Shown: piece by piece, positions 1 through 12,736 of the stretch | Layout of the letters: the number at the start of each line of letters is the position of its first letter | Numbering within the stretch: the first letter of the stretch is position 1 | Program-made: the position numbers and the translations under genes | NCBI RefSeq assembly: GCF_963662255.1 | Contig: NC_085049.1 | Span: forward strand, 63,783,158 to 63,847,157 | DNA: 64,000 bases | Reading direction: 5' to 3' | Source of the DNA: Cinclus cinclus | Lineage: Eukaryota > Chordata > Aves > Passeriformes > Cinclidae | Notes under the pieces: generated by a model | Database searches by the model: none | What the model was told of the DNA's origin: nothing | The model's input: only the letters and a program-made list of their open reading frames with translations

Positions 1-157
1 CTTCTGACAGTAGAAATAACTGCTGCTGTTACCATTGCTAATTTTAATATAAATATAACTTTTACTTGCATATTTTAAAGAGTAGCAGTAGGATCAGGCA
101 TTAAACCACGGCTCTGCACATTGCTCAAAGCCTCATCCAGTCAGGCCGTGAGTGCTT

Positions 158-680
158 TCAGGGAGTGGGCAAGGATGTGTTTTCGTCCCACACAGGTGTT
201 CTTTCAGGGAATTTAGACCAATTCTGCATTTTACTGGGTATAATATTTGCTTCACCTTTGCAAAATGACACATAATCCACAACAATGTCCTTCCATACAG
301 CTGTAAGATGTGTCAGTGTCAGCCATTTAGCAGTGCACTTCTCAAGAGTTTTCCTTATGAGTAAGAGGGGCAGTGAGTCTGACTGAATTGCTAGGCTTGT
401 GTATGGAATGTACTGTATTAATTTCTGATTCCAGAAATTATTTTGAACAGCTTGGAAATTGTTTTCCTCTTTTATGACTAAATCCTCCTTTGACAGAGAA
501 ACATCACTTTTCTGCATAATGTTTTTCCATTCAGCTTTTATCTCCCATTCTGATCCCAGGTTATCTTTTTCTTTACATTTGTTAATTGGAATAAGTGAAC
601 ACTGATTTGATGGGTTAGTCTCTGCTATTAGTGTAACCTGACCAACAATAAACTGGATAGCATAGAATATTTTTTTTACC
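158..680 (-). other. Candidate terminal coding exon, unidentified
   Basis: The minus strand is open from about 733 down to TGA 158. A pyrimidine-rich tract ends in CCTAG at 681-682, a good acceptor, so an exon beginning at 680 would enter with one base and read 173 residues. The frame has mixed composition, several Trp and Cys residues, and ends Ser-Leu-Pro-Thr-Pro. I recognise no domain, and no poly(A) signal is visible in the 157 bases to the edge. Several frames of similar length elsewhere in the window are certainly chance or repeat-derived, so length alone is weak support. Confidence 0.2.
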
Positions 681-3600
681 CTAGGAGATATGAAGTGGAA
701 TGAAATGAGAGTAAGTGGTGCCTTGTGGTGTTTTTATTCCATAAATCACATTTCTTACTCCACTAGCTATGAAGGCCCTCGTGTTGAGAGCTGATTTCTG
801 CAGAGAGCTTTGAATGTGATTTGAGGGCAGGCTCTGGCCCAAGTACTGACCATAGAGGAGGGAACACTGCACTCTCTTCTAACACTGGTCTTGGCATACA
901 AGAAAAAACCCCCACAACATTATTTTTTTTCCTGTTCCAGTAGTAGATAGGACAACATAAATAATTTCTGCTTATGAGAATTACCACACTAAATTAGTGC
1001 AAATGAAGTCCCATAGATGCAAGAATATTTGCAGGTCAGTGCTCAAAAAGAAAATGTCTCTGGCTCCACTTATAAGATACAAATATCCTACTTTATAACA
1101 AAAAAAATGGTTTTAATTGAAGTGTGACTTTCGCTGGCAAGTTCTAGTTTTGTTTTCAGCATGTGCCATTGTGCTCAATGAGGGGAGAAAATTTTCCATG
1201 AGCAGAATTCTTTTCAATTCACGTAATGGAAAAAGGCCTATTAAATATAATGCAGAAAGGACTACTAGGCATATTTTGAATTTTAGTGGGCTCAGGAAGG
1301 GGAGTAAGGTTAGCATTTCATTAGTATTCATCTACTCTTTCATATTTATGACTAGCTCCAACTGTACTCTATTTCCTTTCTAATATTTTAGAGTGCAGGT
1401 GTAGTTATATTGTGTGCAAGTGATATTTTGGGGCAGAATTGCTGATGTTAGCTGTTTGAAAACTGATACTGATCCAAATAAAACAGCTTTCCTCATTCAT
1501 CTTGTATTGATTCTTGAGCTGTTGGATGTACTGAGATCTCATTTCACATTTTATCTGGGAGAGCTAAAAACTTTCATGTTTGGCATTGTTATTTTCCCAC
1601 TGACAGGTGATAGATATGTTCATCTGATGACACTGATGTGGATACTGGGCCAGAAACTATGAGAGCTGGAATAGAGTGTTGGGAGGATTTATAATTATAA
1701 GTTTACAACCCTTTAAATGTGTGAGTGGAGATGATAATTCTGAATATCTGACTTGGGCCAAATATTTTGTCTAGAGTTTGATGGGGGAAAAAGGGTTAAT
1801 CTATTTTGATGGCAAGATCAAAGCAAATAGTTTGGTCCTCTTTGCTGGATTTTGACAGTAGGCTGGTGGGCAGCTAGGACTTGGTCTCTTCTGAGGAAAA
1901 AGAATGAAACTTTTTGTAATAACATGACAAAAATAGTTTTTGTTCTTGGAAGGGATGAAGGATGTGGCATGTGACTGTGATTGTTTTGCCTCCTATCTGA
2001 CAGGTTTGGGGAAGGGATTTGGCTTCCAAGTTTGCCTTCAGACTCCCCTCTGCTCTAAAACATGAATCCTGAAAGACAAATATCCACTCACTCCTTGTCC
2101 TTTGCTGGCCTATGTGTTAAGAAATTACCCATGTAGTGCTGGTGAATCTACTCCTATGGGGGCAGCTAGGCACGAGATGCTGGCTACCAAGAGACACAGC
2201 ATGCTGTCCTAGTGTGCCTAGCCTGGAAGGGGAAGGGCAAAGATGCATTTTCTTTGGGCTTGCCATTAACTCTAGACCAGTTTTGAATGCACAAGGCAGA
2301 TGGGTGGGAGCCTTAATTCTGGGAAAAGCTTAAGCATAAATGTTTGAACATCCTAACTCAGAGCTGACAATCATCAAGACTTCCCAAATATAAGACATGG
2401 GAATTCAGTGGGCCAGACTACTCCTGCTTTCCAGAGAACTTCCTGTCTCCTTAGAAAATTTGTATAGAACTGAGTGATCCAACTGAAAACATATTGATTA
2501 AAAGTGCAGTTCAAATGCGCTTAATAAGTGCTATGAAAGTATGAAGTTCTGTGCAAAATGAAATCAAAATTGGTGGATATTACAGCACTGTTATTTGTGT
2601 ATCTCATTTTCCCTCCTCTAAAATCATACCCTGCAATTTTCTAATGCATTTGCAGTAACTTCAGAAAAGCTTGAGAACAGTGGGATTCTGATGATCCCAC
2701 AGTAATGCTCTTGCAGAAATTCAGGGTACAGGGGCTGGAATGTGACATTATAAAATAAGAAAAACACAGCTGGAATGTTAGATGGATAGCAACATCAAGT
2801 GACATTTTCTTTATTCAAGTGAATATGATAATTTTTTTAACTATTGTCCTTTTTTTTCCATATCCTTCAGCATCCACCAAAAATACTGCTTTGTTGATAC
2901 CCTCTGACTGAGTTCTGTGCAAGAGTAAGAAGAAGTCCAGGATATGTTTTTGATTTTCCTGGGAAGCATGGCAGAGTGTGGCCTGCTTACCTAGGCAAAA
3001 GCAAGAGGCTTTTCAACACAGGTTTTATCTTGCTGCTCCCAAGAGTGAGGATGGCAGGGAGAAGTGTGGACAGCCAGAAAAATTGTGTATTCCAGGATGT
3101 GCTTCTTCCTGGGTGCAGCCGAGCATTGTAGAAGCTTCCTTGTTTCAGGATGTGATTTCTTGCTTCCTTCTCACCTTTTGATTTTCTTCTTGCTCCTCCT
3201 CTGAGAGGGCTGACTGTTGTGTTTCAGGAGCACCCTCTTTCCCTAGTTTCCTGGCAAAGGCACTTTGCCATTCTCTCCCATCTTTGACTGATCTTCAAGG
3301 TCTAGTCAAGCCTCCCTTTTCATTCCCACTCCTCCATTGCAGGGTCTCTGCCTGTCTGGGGTACTCCCAGCTCTGTCCCCTTCACCTCCTGTGCAAAGAG
3401 TGCTAAAGTGCACTTTTAAACCTTTGCTCTCTGTGCATGCTGTGTCACCATGATTCTGTGCATGGTGATGCAGCTTTGCTGTAATTACAGAGCACTCTGA
3501 CCTGTGCTTGTTGAACCTCTGTTGGTAGTTAATGAGCAGCTCTGGGAAGATGATTCCTGATGTGGCAGGTGAATCTGTACTATGAGTTATTAACTCTGCT

Positions 3601-4068
3601 TTTGTTTTAGCCTGCCTGATCCTGTAAATGGAGGTCTAGCATTGTGGAGCCCAGTGTTGGCCTCTGAAAATTACTGAGTAGTCTTATTTATAAGTACTTT
3701 GGCACTGGTCTTCATATCAAGGGCTATTAAAAATAATTAGGTATTGCGGTTTTACTAATGGTTTAAGAGGTTCTCCTTGAATCTCAGTATGAGGCTGATC
3801 TGATGATCTCTCTTCTTGATAGTATCCAAGAGTGTTTTTTATTTTTGAGTACATCTTGTTCTGGCTCATTTCAGAAATCTGCTCTTAGCTCCAAGGTCTG
3901 CAATTGGTCTGCAATCTGTTGGCATGTAATTAGTACCAATATTACAGTGATATTACTGCACTGGTCTGAACCGCTGGCTATTTTTAGCTATGACATTGTT
4001 CAGGGTTTTGTTGCATGGCTTATTTCTCTCATGATCAATCAGCAGGATGCTGAGTGTAAAGTAATGCT
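681..4068. other. Intergenic, nothing assignable
   Basis: Unique-looking AT-rich DNA far upstream of TMCC3. Open frames are short, scattered on both strands and do not look conserved. No repeat family recognised. Confidence 0.5.
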
Positions 4069-4115
4069 GTTTTTTAGAACAGTTAGTGCAGACTTATGGA
4101 GATACCAGTTAGCCA
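4069..4115 (+). repeat. Copy 1 of a 47-bp dispersed direct repeat
   Basis: The block starts GTTTTTTAGAACAG and matches 5347-5393 at 44 of 47 positions without gaps; similarity stops sharply on both sides. Its family is unknown to me. The last part also begins a 20-bp imperfect tandem (4101-4120 and 4121-4140, 17 of 20 matching). Confidence 0.7.
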
Positions 4116-4140
4116 AACTTGTTACCAGTTACACAAACTT

Positions 4141-6030
4141 ATCTTTAGGTGGAGACTGTGGTCCAGTCCCAGGCTGAAGGGCTCTGGTCAATAACTCCTT
4201 CTGGTAGCTTGAAATGCTCAGTTCCTGCCTTGCCTGTGGGCTGGGAGGTGGATTTACACTTAATCTGCAGCAAAATCAGATATTCAGCATGCAGACAAGT
4301 CATGTAGGCAACATCTGCCATAACGGAAACTCTGAACTCTTTGTGAGTAAACTAAATGCTATTAAAGTCTTACTGAGAAATAGCCAAACTTATGCCTTAT
4401 GGAGGACCAACAACAGGAAGTTTGATTTAATGAAAATTTTGGCAGATACTTGGACATGTGTTGTGTCTGACCCACACAGCTAATGTCTGAGTTCTCTCAA
4501 CCTGTATCTTCTCTTTGAATGGTAAAACTTTAGCCCTCTGGTGGCAGTAGTGTCACTGAGTTCCCGTTAATATGAATCACGGATTGTTCAGCCTTTCTAA
4601 GTAAGTGGCAGCTTCATATTTCAAAGATTATTTTTGAATGCCATTGAGTTTTTTTTCACAAATGAAGCTGTTTTGTCTTTTTCTTTCCCAGAACTATCAT
4701 TTAAGAGAACTTGCTTTCTTTTACACCTCTCGATGTAAAAATTCACTGAGCCTGGTGAAGAAAAAGCATGTAGCTATTAAAAATCCAGGCCTTGATTCTG
4801 AAGGAGAAACTTTTAAAATCCCGTAGAGCAGACGGGTATGCTTAGAGATACAGGTTGAATGAGAGGTAATTAAATCTAAATTAAAACTTTGGCAGTTTCC
4901 ATCTGCAATTCTAGAATCTTAGAAAATACTTACACAAGAAAGAAAAGGATCAGGGAACAGAACTAGAAAAATAGAAGTCGGGAGGCTACCTAAAACATGG
5001 ATAGTTGCTGCCTATGCATACTAAGCAAGTCATCACAAAGTAGGATAGAAATAGGAGCAGGAAACAAATAAAATAAAGCTGGGTCTGGGGAGAAATTTTC
5101 ATAGAAAGGGAAATGCTTGAAAAGCTTCCTTTTGAAAAAATTCTGGGAGTGAGAGCATGGTGTTAGTCATTTATGATGTTGTAATTAATTTTAATAATTT
5201 TAAATATTTGATAGCATTCAGAGGTGTCAATAATAAGCTAGGAGTTTTTTCTATTAAATGTGTTCTTGTTTTACCTCTACTGGCTGACTAATTTTTGCTT
5301 AAATCTCAGGAGTATTATGAAGCTTAATGTATTCATGTGAAAAGTTGTTTTTTAGAACAGGTAGTGCAGATTTATGAAGATACCAGTTAGCCAGTATTTA
5401 TGGCTAAACATTGTGATGTTCACTCATAAAAGTCAATTGTATTCTAAGAGACCTGCTGAAAATGCAGGCAGGACAGTCCTGAACACCTCCAGTTATGGAA
5501 ATTGCAGTTTCATTTCTCTGGGTGTGGACATGAGCTTCCTCCATGGGTAAATGAGAGACATTTATAGCACTGTTAAAAGTGTCCTGTAGTCACCCATGCA
5601 GAGGCATGAAATAGTGATGTGGCTGTTCACCAGAATGAAAAACTGCCTTTCTTCAACAAGGAACTGCAGCTAACAGAACAGAAACCTTTATGAGGTCAGT
5701 TTTCCACTCACATTACTGAGCTCTCTGCCCTCTGCAGGAAAGCAGAAGAGAAACCCTCCTACAAAACTTGGCTTATGGCTGAATTGAGGCACAGGGGCTT
5801 TTTTTGAATTAGTTTTGGAAATATATCATCTATTTAAGGAAATAAATAACTTATTATTAACCTTGTTAGGAAATACTGATGCAGATCATCATCTCCTTTT
5901 TAATTTCTAGGCCTCAGTGAGATGTCTCAGTAGTTAGTATAACTTCTCATTCCCCTTGCTGCACAGCCTGCTTACCTTATGAGTGCTGAATCTGCCAGCT
6001 TCTTTCGAAATTTCTGGAAGTTGTGTGCAC
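4141..6030. other. Intergenic, apart from the 47-bp repeat copy
   Basis: AT-rich sequence with only short chance frames. The span between the two 47-bp copies was checked for LTR-like ends and coding likeness; none was seen. Confidence 0.45.
5347..5393 (+). repeat. Copy 2 of the 47-bp dispersed direct repeat
   Basis: Same orientation as the copy at 4069-4115, offset 1278 bp, three substitutions. The DNA between the copies is not recognisably a transposon. It could be a local duplication or two remnants of one unnamed old repeat. Confidence 0.7.
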
Positions 6031-6083
6031 CAGCTAGGGTATTTGTATATGTATGTACACAATATATATATGTACCCTAGCTG
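6031..6083. repeat. Inverted repeat with AT-rich loop
   Basis: Arms CAGCTAGGGTA (6031-6041) and TACCCTAGCTG (6073-6083) are perfect 11-bp complements. The 31-bp spacer is alternating TA/TG and can extend the stem imperfectly. It could form a cruciform or be the termini of a short decayed element. No clear target-site duplication flanks it. Confidence 0.75.
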
Positions 6084-6139
6084 TCAGGTATTTCCATACC
6101 TCATGCTACCTCATCCCCATCTTGAATTGCAGCTGGTTA

Positions 6140-6732
6140 GGGCTTGTATAAGCAATAGTGTGGCCAGCAGGACCAGGGCACTGATTGTCCCTTGTACTTG
6201 GCACTGGTGAGGCTGTCCCTCATATCCTATGTCCAGTTCTGGGCTCCTCACTGCAAGAAGGACATTGAGGTGCTGGGCACATCCAGAAAAAGGCAGTGGA
6301 GTTGGTGGAGTCTGGAGCACAAATATTATATGGAGTGGCTGAGGGAGCTGGGATTGTTTAGTCTGGAGAAAAAGAGGCTCGGGGGAGACCTTATCACTCC
6401 CTAAGACTACCTGAAAGGAGGGTGTGGCCAGGTGGGGACTGACCTCTTCAAAGTAAGAAGCAATAGGTTGAGAGGAAACAATGTCAAGTTGCACCAGAGG
6501 AGGTTTAGATTGGATATTACAAAAAAAAATTTCTTCAATGAAAGGGTTGTCAAACACTGGAACAACCTGCTCAGGGAAGTTGTTGAGTCACCATCCCTGG
6601 AGGTATTTAGAAGACATGTAGATGTGGCACTTCAAAAAGGGGTTTAGTGGTGCAGTTGCAGTGTTAGTTCAATGGTTGGACTTTATGATATTAAAGGTCT
6701 TTTCTAATAGAAATACCTCTATGATTCTGTGA
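6140..6732 (+). mobile_element. CR1 LINE fragment, 3' end
   Basis: A 5'-truncated CR1 copy. It shows the CR1 block around AGCAATAGTGTGGCCAGCAG, the GGAGACCTTATC block at about 6385, the end of ORF2, and the family's terminal ATTCTGTGA-type repeat at about 6723-6732. Truncation at the 5' end and loss of most of ORF2 are usual for CR1. Divergence and small indels mark it as old and inactive. Confidence 0.93.
6432..6647 (+). pseudogene. Remnant of CR1 ORF2 C-terminus
   Basis: About 70 codons still read in frame and match the end of CR1 ORF2: a basic segment, then Arg-Phe-Arg-Leu-Asp-Ile, the Val-Lys-His-Trp-Asn block, Ser-Pro-Ser-Leu-Glu-Val-Phe and an Arg-Arg-His-Val-Asp-Val ending before TAG. 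It lies downstream of the reverse-transcriptase domain, which is missing, so no function is expected. Confidence 0.85.
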
Positions 6733-8786
6733 TACAGTGAGTGCCTTTGTTCCCTTTAATCTCCTTGTTTGTGTGCTTGGGAGGGCAGAAGGACAAGGAG
6801 GGCTTAATGGGTATCACATATGCATCCTGTCCTTCCTCTCGCTGCCCCGTGTCCCCTGCTTCCACCTGTAGGAGAAGGTGCACAGGGCAGACACCTCTCC
6901 TGCCACATTCCTGCTGTGGCTCTGCTTTGGACATTCAAAGTAGTTTTATGCCTGATCTTACATTTTGGGATCTTGGCTTTCTTGGACATTCTTGGACACC
7001 ATGAGAAGGTGCAGTATATGAGGAAACCAAGAGCCTACTGGAGTGTTTTAGAAAATGAAAGGCTGGTGACTCTTGTTGGGGTCCTCTAAGCTCCAGAATT
7101 GAGTACTGGGCATGGCAAGACTGTCAACCTTTGTTCTGTGACAAAATACAACTTGGGGATTACTTCAATACTGTGCAGGGAGACAACTCCAGCTGCTTCT
7201 AATTTCCTTACTAGAAGCCCATCTGTCTAGCTGTCAGGATGTGATACAGTTGTATTACTAGTTGCACTGGTTCATATTCTCTTTTTCTAATGATGCACAC
7301 AGATCTATTACCCATATGTTCTTTCCTGTGAGTGTATCTGCCTTTCATACAGTCTCTCCTGAGGGATTATTGGGAAATGGATAGGACTCCTTCAAGCAGA
7401 TTACTAATCTGTGAAGAGGTCCTGAGGAGGGAGCTGGGAAATTGTTTCCCTTCCCCATGGTCTTGTGTGATATATGTGCATTTGAGTTCTCTCTAAATGG
7501 GTTTTCACTTTTGTTTTTTTTAATTTTTATTTCTTCATTCAAAGATGTCACACATCTTTGTCCTATTTTTTATGGTTAATATGCAGCTGAGCAAGTTCTT
7601 CAGTGTCCTGTCAAGACAAGAAAATAGTATTTTGGCTAATTCTCAGTGCAGATTAAAAAAAGGCTGGGGATAATATATTGAATGTGCTTATCCCATTTAC
7701 ATAAAAGCAGTGGTTGCACTCATGGGCCACTGGGGCCTCAGCTGAACTCTGAAATATGGCAAAGAACCAGCATCTGATCATTTATGTATTTATTTCATTT
7801 GAGTTCATTTGCTACCATTTGCTGTTACTTTCACATTAGAGATGTTTGCAATGAATTCTGAGTCTCTCCTTAGTTGTTCCATTAAGGACTAAGCAATGTA
7901 CAGCACTGTCAAATGGGGCATCTCACTTCAATCATATTATATTGTGTTTTGCTTTCTTACTGAATGATCTTGACTGTTCATTAGCTCTTAAAAATACTGA
8001 TGTTAACCCTGAGTGAACTAGGATCCACATGGTGAGAGAGAAATCCTCTTTCAGGCCATATTGCTGCAGCCAAAACACAAATGTGCTCAAGCTCATTGTT
8101 TTTATTGTTCAAGAGAACAGCTGGCTGGATCTGCTGGACTATTTGCTTGCAGTGGCTAGAGCAGGATGGTGCGTGATGGGATCCAAGATATGGTATTTAT
8201 CAGTGAGGCTGCTCACCACCATCACACACCCTTATACCTTCTGGATTCAATAAACTGCTGATTGCTAGATTAGAACAATGCTTCATTACACTTGTGACTT
8301 TTAGTATGCTTATTTAAACTGGACACACTGGCATGATAGAAAGCAGGACTTTCTGTACAGAAATGGAAAATTAACATTCTTTATCTTAGTTTCTCTTTGC
8401 TAAAGAAGAACCGTGACACAGAACTTACCTTTTACAATACTTGGACTTTGAGCATGTATTAGCTTTTATGTACATGAAACTTCTATATGTGAAAATGTGC
8501 TCCCTTATTCTGAGCAAATATTTTAAAATGCTTAATTATTCCCTGATTTCATTTTTCCGGAGTTCTTACCATGATAGTGTCAAAGAATAAATTTCACTGG
8601 CAGTGTTGCAACTTTCCTTATGGTTATATGTTGTTTCCAGTCAAGTAAGAGATAACAGTTATTCACTTAGTAGGCTGGTTGGTCTGTTTTAAAAGAACTG
8701 AATTACTGTCTGAAGTGCAAAGAGAATATCAATAAATAACACTGCTGTCTGAAGATATTTCTGGGGTTTGCTTTACTTGCTCTTAG

Positions 8787-8870
8787 TTGGTTTTTATTTG
8801 TTTTTGTTTTGGTTTGGTTTTGGTCTTTTTGTTGTTTTGTTGGGGTTTTCTTATTTGTTTTTGTTTTTAT
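8787..8870 (+). repeat. T/G-rich low-complexity tract
   Basis: Runs of T broken by G, TTTTTG and TTTGG types, over about 85 bp. The antisense open frame across it is only a Lys/Thr/Gln low-complexity shadow. Confidence 0.75.
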
Positions 8871-9329
8871 ATATTTATTACTTGTACTTAATGAGGGAAG
8901 CAAACTACTTAAAGGCACATAGGTGTTACCAATTTGGATCACACTGGTAGCTCACTAACTCTAGTTATGATCACAGCTAAGGGCTTCCAAGAAAATTATA
9001 GTAACCTATACAGCATAGAGTGTAGTTCATAACTTGTCTATGCCAAAATAAGCTTCTTAATCTTTTCTGTCTGCTCCCCTTCCCCCCTCCAATGCTGAGG
9101 GTGTACTTTTTAATATTATTTTCAGATTTTCTGTGTATAAGCTGTTACTGTTCCTGGGTTGTTCTCATACAGAATCATTTGTGTCTTGCTCATTCCCCTG
9201 TATGAAGCCATTTCTTAACCCTGCAGGTTAGGTCTTGACCATCTGGGCAGGCTTCAGGTGGCATCTGATCCCCAATGAACTATGACAGATATAGGATGTC
9301 CAAGAAATATCTGTGAAGGGAAGGGGAAA

Positions 9330-9351
9330 TGTTCTGTCTTAGGACAGAACA
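9330..9351. repeat. Short perfect hairpin
   Basis: TGTTCTGTC and GACAGAACA are perfect 9-bp arms around a 4-base loop TTAG. It also resembles a palindromic nuclear-receptor-type half-site pair, but the spacing is not a standard one. Confidence 0.6.
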
Positions 9352-10847
9352 ACACCCTGCAAGAAACCTAAAAATAAATCGCATAGCGAAGGTACCAAAT
9401 AACAAATTGGGCGGGATGGAAACTTCTTTGTGAGCTTTATATTCTCAGAATATAATTTTGTCAAGTGATAGAATGTCTTGGGCTTAGTGGAAATGCTTTT
9501 GCTGCCTGATATTGTGCGGGAAATCCACTGACCTCTGGTGAACATTTTCTTGCCAGCTCAGGTTCACCACTCCTTGGTGCACTGCCTGTGAGTCAGGAGC
9601 TCACAGCGAAATGTTGCCATTTCACATCATCCAAGTGAACTTAAGAGGCTTAAGGTGCTTGATCTTACCCAGACCATTCAACAGCTGAACATAGAGCTCA
9701 TGAGCTTCATTTTCTCAATGCATCAGGTCTCTCTTTACACCTCTTTACATCTCTTTAGATATCAATAAATACCAGCAATGTGTTGAAACATGTGTCATGC
9801 AGGAAGGCATCTCTGCAGGACATGAGCCTGGCTGTACTGTAGAGGCTGTGTACTTCAACTAGTCCACCTAGGAGGAGGGGGAAAAAAACCAACAAACCAA
9901 AAAACAAAACAATAGAATCAGGTATTTTGTAGATTCTTGTAAATAAACAGAATTCTATCAGTCAGGAAGTAACCCAGGGCAGTGTCCTTGCTCACATCCC
10001 CAGCACTCTGGGTGACTCCCTAATGCTTCCTCTGAAATCTGCTTCTGTCACTTCCTGCTGTTCCACTTGTTCATCTGTGCTCAAGGTTTCCCGTTGCATG
10101 ACTGGAGAGGTGCAAGCCACCCCTCCAGAATTCAGAGCTAAGCTGTTGCTCATACAGACATTTCTGACCAAAGCATTTCTCTGCAGAGCTTTACCATTCA
10201 AGGTCAAACAGCCCGGGGAAGTCTGGAGTAGGGATGAGTACATACATCTGTCAAGCTTGCTGGTCCCCAGGGGAGAGCTTTGTCACTTTAGCTCCTTCAT
10301 ATTTTTCATATTGATGTGAACTTTGGATTTTTTGGGTTTTCTTTTATCCTTTTGGGAGACCAAGTATTTGCTCATAAAGGGAAGTGATACTACTGTCCTC
10401 CTTCTGGTTTTGTGGAAGATGTAGAAGTTTCTTCTGAATTACTTGGAAGATTGAACACTTCCAGCCATAAATACTTTGTTAATTGCTTTACAAACACCTG
10501 ACTTCATTAAATTCACCAAGAACTTTTCAAATTATCAGTTGATAAAAAAGTGATTAATTTTATCCATTTCTCATCACTGTTATGGAGACACTACTCTGAA
10601 AACGTAAGAAGTATGTGCATTTATGTCAGAGTTTAGTTTTTTTTAGAAGTGTTGAGTATTATCTATTAAAACAGGAGATTTGCGGATACTCATTAGAAAC
10701 TTGGAAGCAATCACTGAAAGGTTAAATAAACTAGTACACACTACGTATGTCCCTTTCCCTCTGCTCTCTCCTGACTGGTAAAAGAGGTGGATGTTATTTC
10801 CCAGACAGGTGTAACTTGTAGATCAATCTCTTTAGAAATACTTTCTA

Positions 10848-10872
10848 TCTGAATAGAAATATTCTATTCAGA
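10848..10872. repeat. Perfect 10-bp inverted repeat
   Basis: TCTGAATAGA and TCTATTCAGA flank a 5-base AATAT spacer. No transposon context seen. Confidence 0.6.
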
Positions 10873-12694
10873 GTAGAACTGTGGCTTACAGTGTCTTGAA
10901 TAATATTGAATATTTTTCATAAATATACAAGAGCCTGCTTCCATTTTTGCTAAAGATGTTTTCTAGTGTCTGATATGGTGTTGCTAAAAGCTACTTTCAT
11001 TTAAATGGCCTTAAATGAGGCAGTTTGTATAATGACCAGAGAGCAAGAAAACCAAAACAATGTGCCATTAATACATACCCCAGACACATTCATATAATCT
11101 AAAGATATTTCAAGAATCTAGTTCGATTTGATATCTTTTAATTAGAAGCTTAACATTGATCTGTATTCATGCCACAATTAACTTTGATTGCTACTAATGA
11201 ATTCTCTAAATAGATTTTTTTGTGCAAGTTTGTTTCTACCCAATGGCTGGGAGTAGAGGAGTGCTGGGGAACTAGACAAGCAGTTGAAATAATAATGTCT
11301 GGGACTAATTGCCTCTTAGGGCTTTACTTCATTAATTGCTTTGTTTTCATCAGCTTTGTTGTTTTTATTATTTTTTTTACCAGAATCAGAGCCAGAAAAT
11401 ATGTAAGCAATCAAGTAAGTTTGCTTTTGAAAAGTATCATCTATTGGTCATCTTCAGCCTGTGCTGAGGCAACGGTATCTTTGGGCTGCTGTAGAATGAG
11501 TCCAGTTCTTGCTGTAGTTGAACTTTGATATGAGTGAGTTGTTTCTGCCAAGACACTCTACAATATTAATTAATTTTTAGCTACATTGAAGTTTGGAGGG
11601 AGGATGTACAACTTCAGTACAATATCCAGCTGTGTTGCATCTTCTCTGCCAATTTTTGTATGTAGCAGCCATGACTGAGACCTTCCTAAGTAGGGAGATT
11701 AAAAACAGTGACTTTATTTCTCTTTGCTCTCTGTTTTATGAGGTGTCAGATGACATCCATGGTAGTTTTTAGCTTTGTAATCACAAATTTACACTATTAA
11801 AGAATATGGAAGCTGAAAATCTCACTTGGTTTTATCATTGCAGCACTGGGAGCTTTGAGAAATGCTAAACATCGGGAAATTTACCTAAAACCACGCTAGT
11901 TGCTAGGGCTGTGGTGGGACAGTAGAGCCCTCCCTTGGTTCTACATGCTGGCCTGCTGGAAGGCTTACACACCTCTCCCAGTGATATCAAGGGATCAAAG
12001 TCTGTCAAGTGATTGAGGTCTCCCGACCCAAGAGGACACAAGCCTGAAGTGGCAGACTAGTAAATGACACTAAGGAAATACACACTGTGAGCATGAAAGG
12101 CTTGTGGAATCCCTTGGAACGGCTGCATGGGATCCCAGCCACTGCTTACTCTTATCTCTCTTTTTGCTAGCTGTTGATGGATGGGGAGTTGAGGAAGCTA
12201 CCTAGTTCTCAGCTGTACGAAATCCCTGCCAAAAATTGGTCACTTGGACCAAGTGCAGCTGCACTGTAGAGACATCTGCTGCCATGAGAACTCTTACTCT
12301 AGGTGTAGGAAAGGTCATGGTCTGACCTAACCTTTGTCTGGACAGAAGTGCAGTATTTATCTGCCTGTCAAGAAAACAGAAGAAAGTAGTATCTGAATGT
12401 CTTCTCTTACAGTGAGCATAGGGATTTACTTGTTCTTCATGGAGAAATGCGCAAATGTTTTGCCACCAGACCTCCTGGTGGTATTCGGTGTTCTCACCTG
12501 CTTATTGAAGTGGCTGCAGTCTGAGTTATGGGGGCACAAGAATACAACCTAAAATTAGTAGTAACAGTTTGTAGTTGCACATTCTGACCCACTCAAGATT
12601 TCATACAGTGAAATACAGCTGCCTACAGTGAGGAATTGAAACTGAAGGGATGCTGTTAACATTTTATAATTCTTATGCAATGGCCAAATAAGAG

Positions 12695-12696
<2 letters not shown>

Positions 12697-12734
<38 letters not shown>
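12697..12734 (+). repeat. (TGAT)n microsatellite
   Basis: About nine and a half uninterrupted TGAT units, likely polymorphic. Confidence 0.95.

Positions 12735-12736
<2 letters not shown>

Larger units (their letters stand above)
6733..12696. other. Intergenic, with simple repeats and small inverted repeats only
   Basis: No gene or known transposon recognised. Contains the T/G-rich tract at 8787-8870, hairpin-forming repeats at 9330-9351 and 10848-10872, and speculative minus-strand exon-like segments discussed under findings. Confidence 0.5.

Noticed and set aside
6111..6557. 148-codon minus-strand open frame
   Set aside because: Antisense to the CR1 ORF2 remnant.
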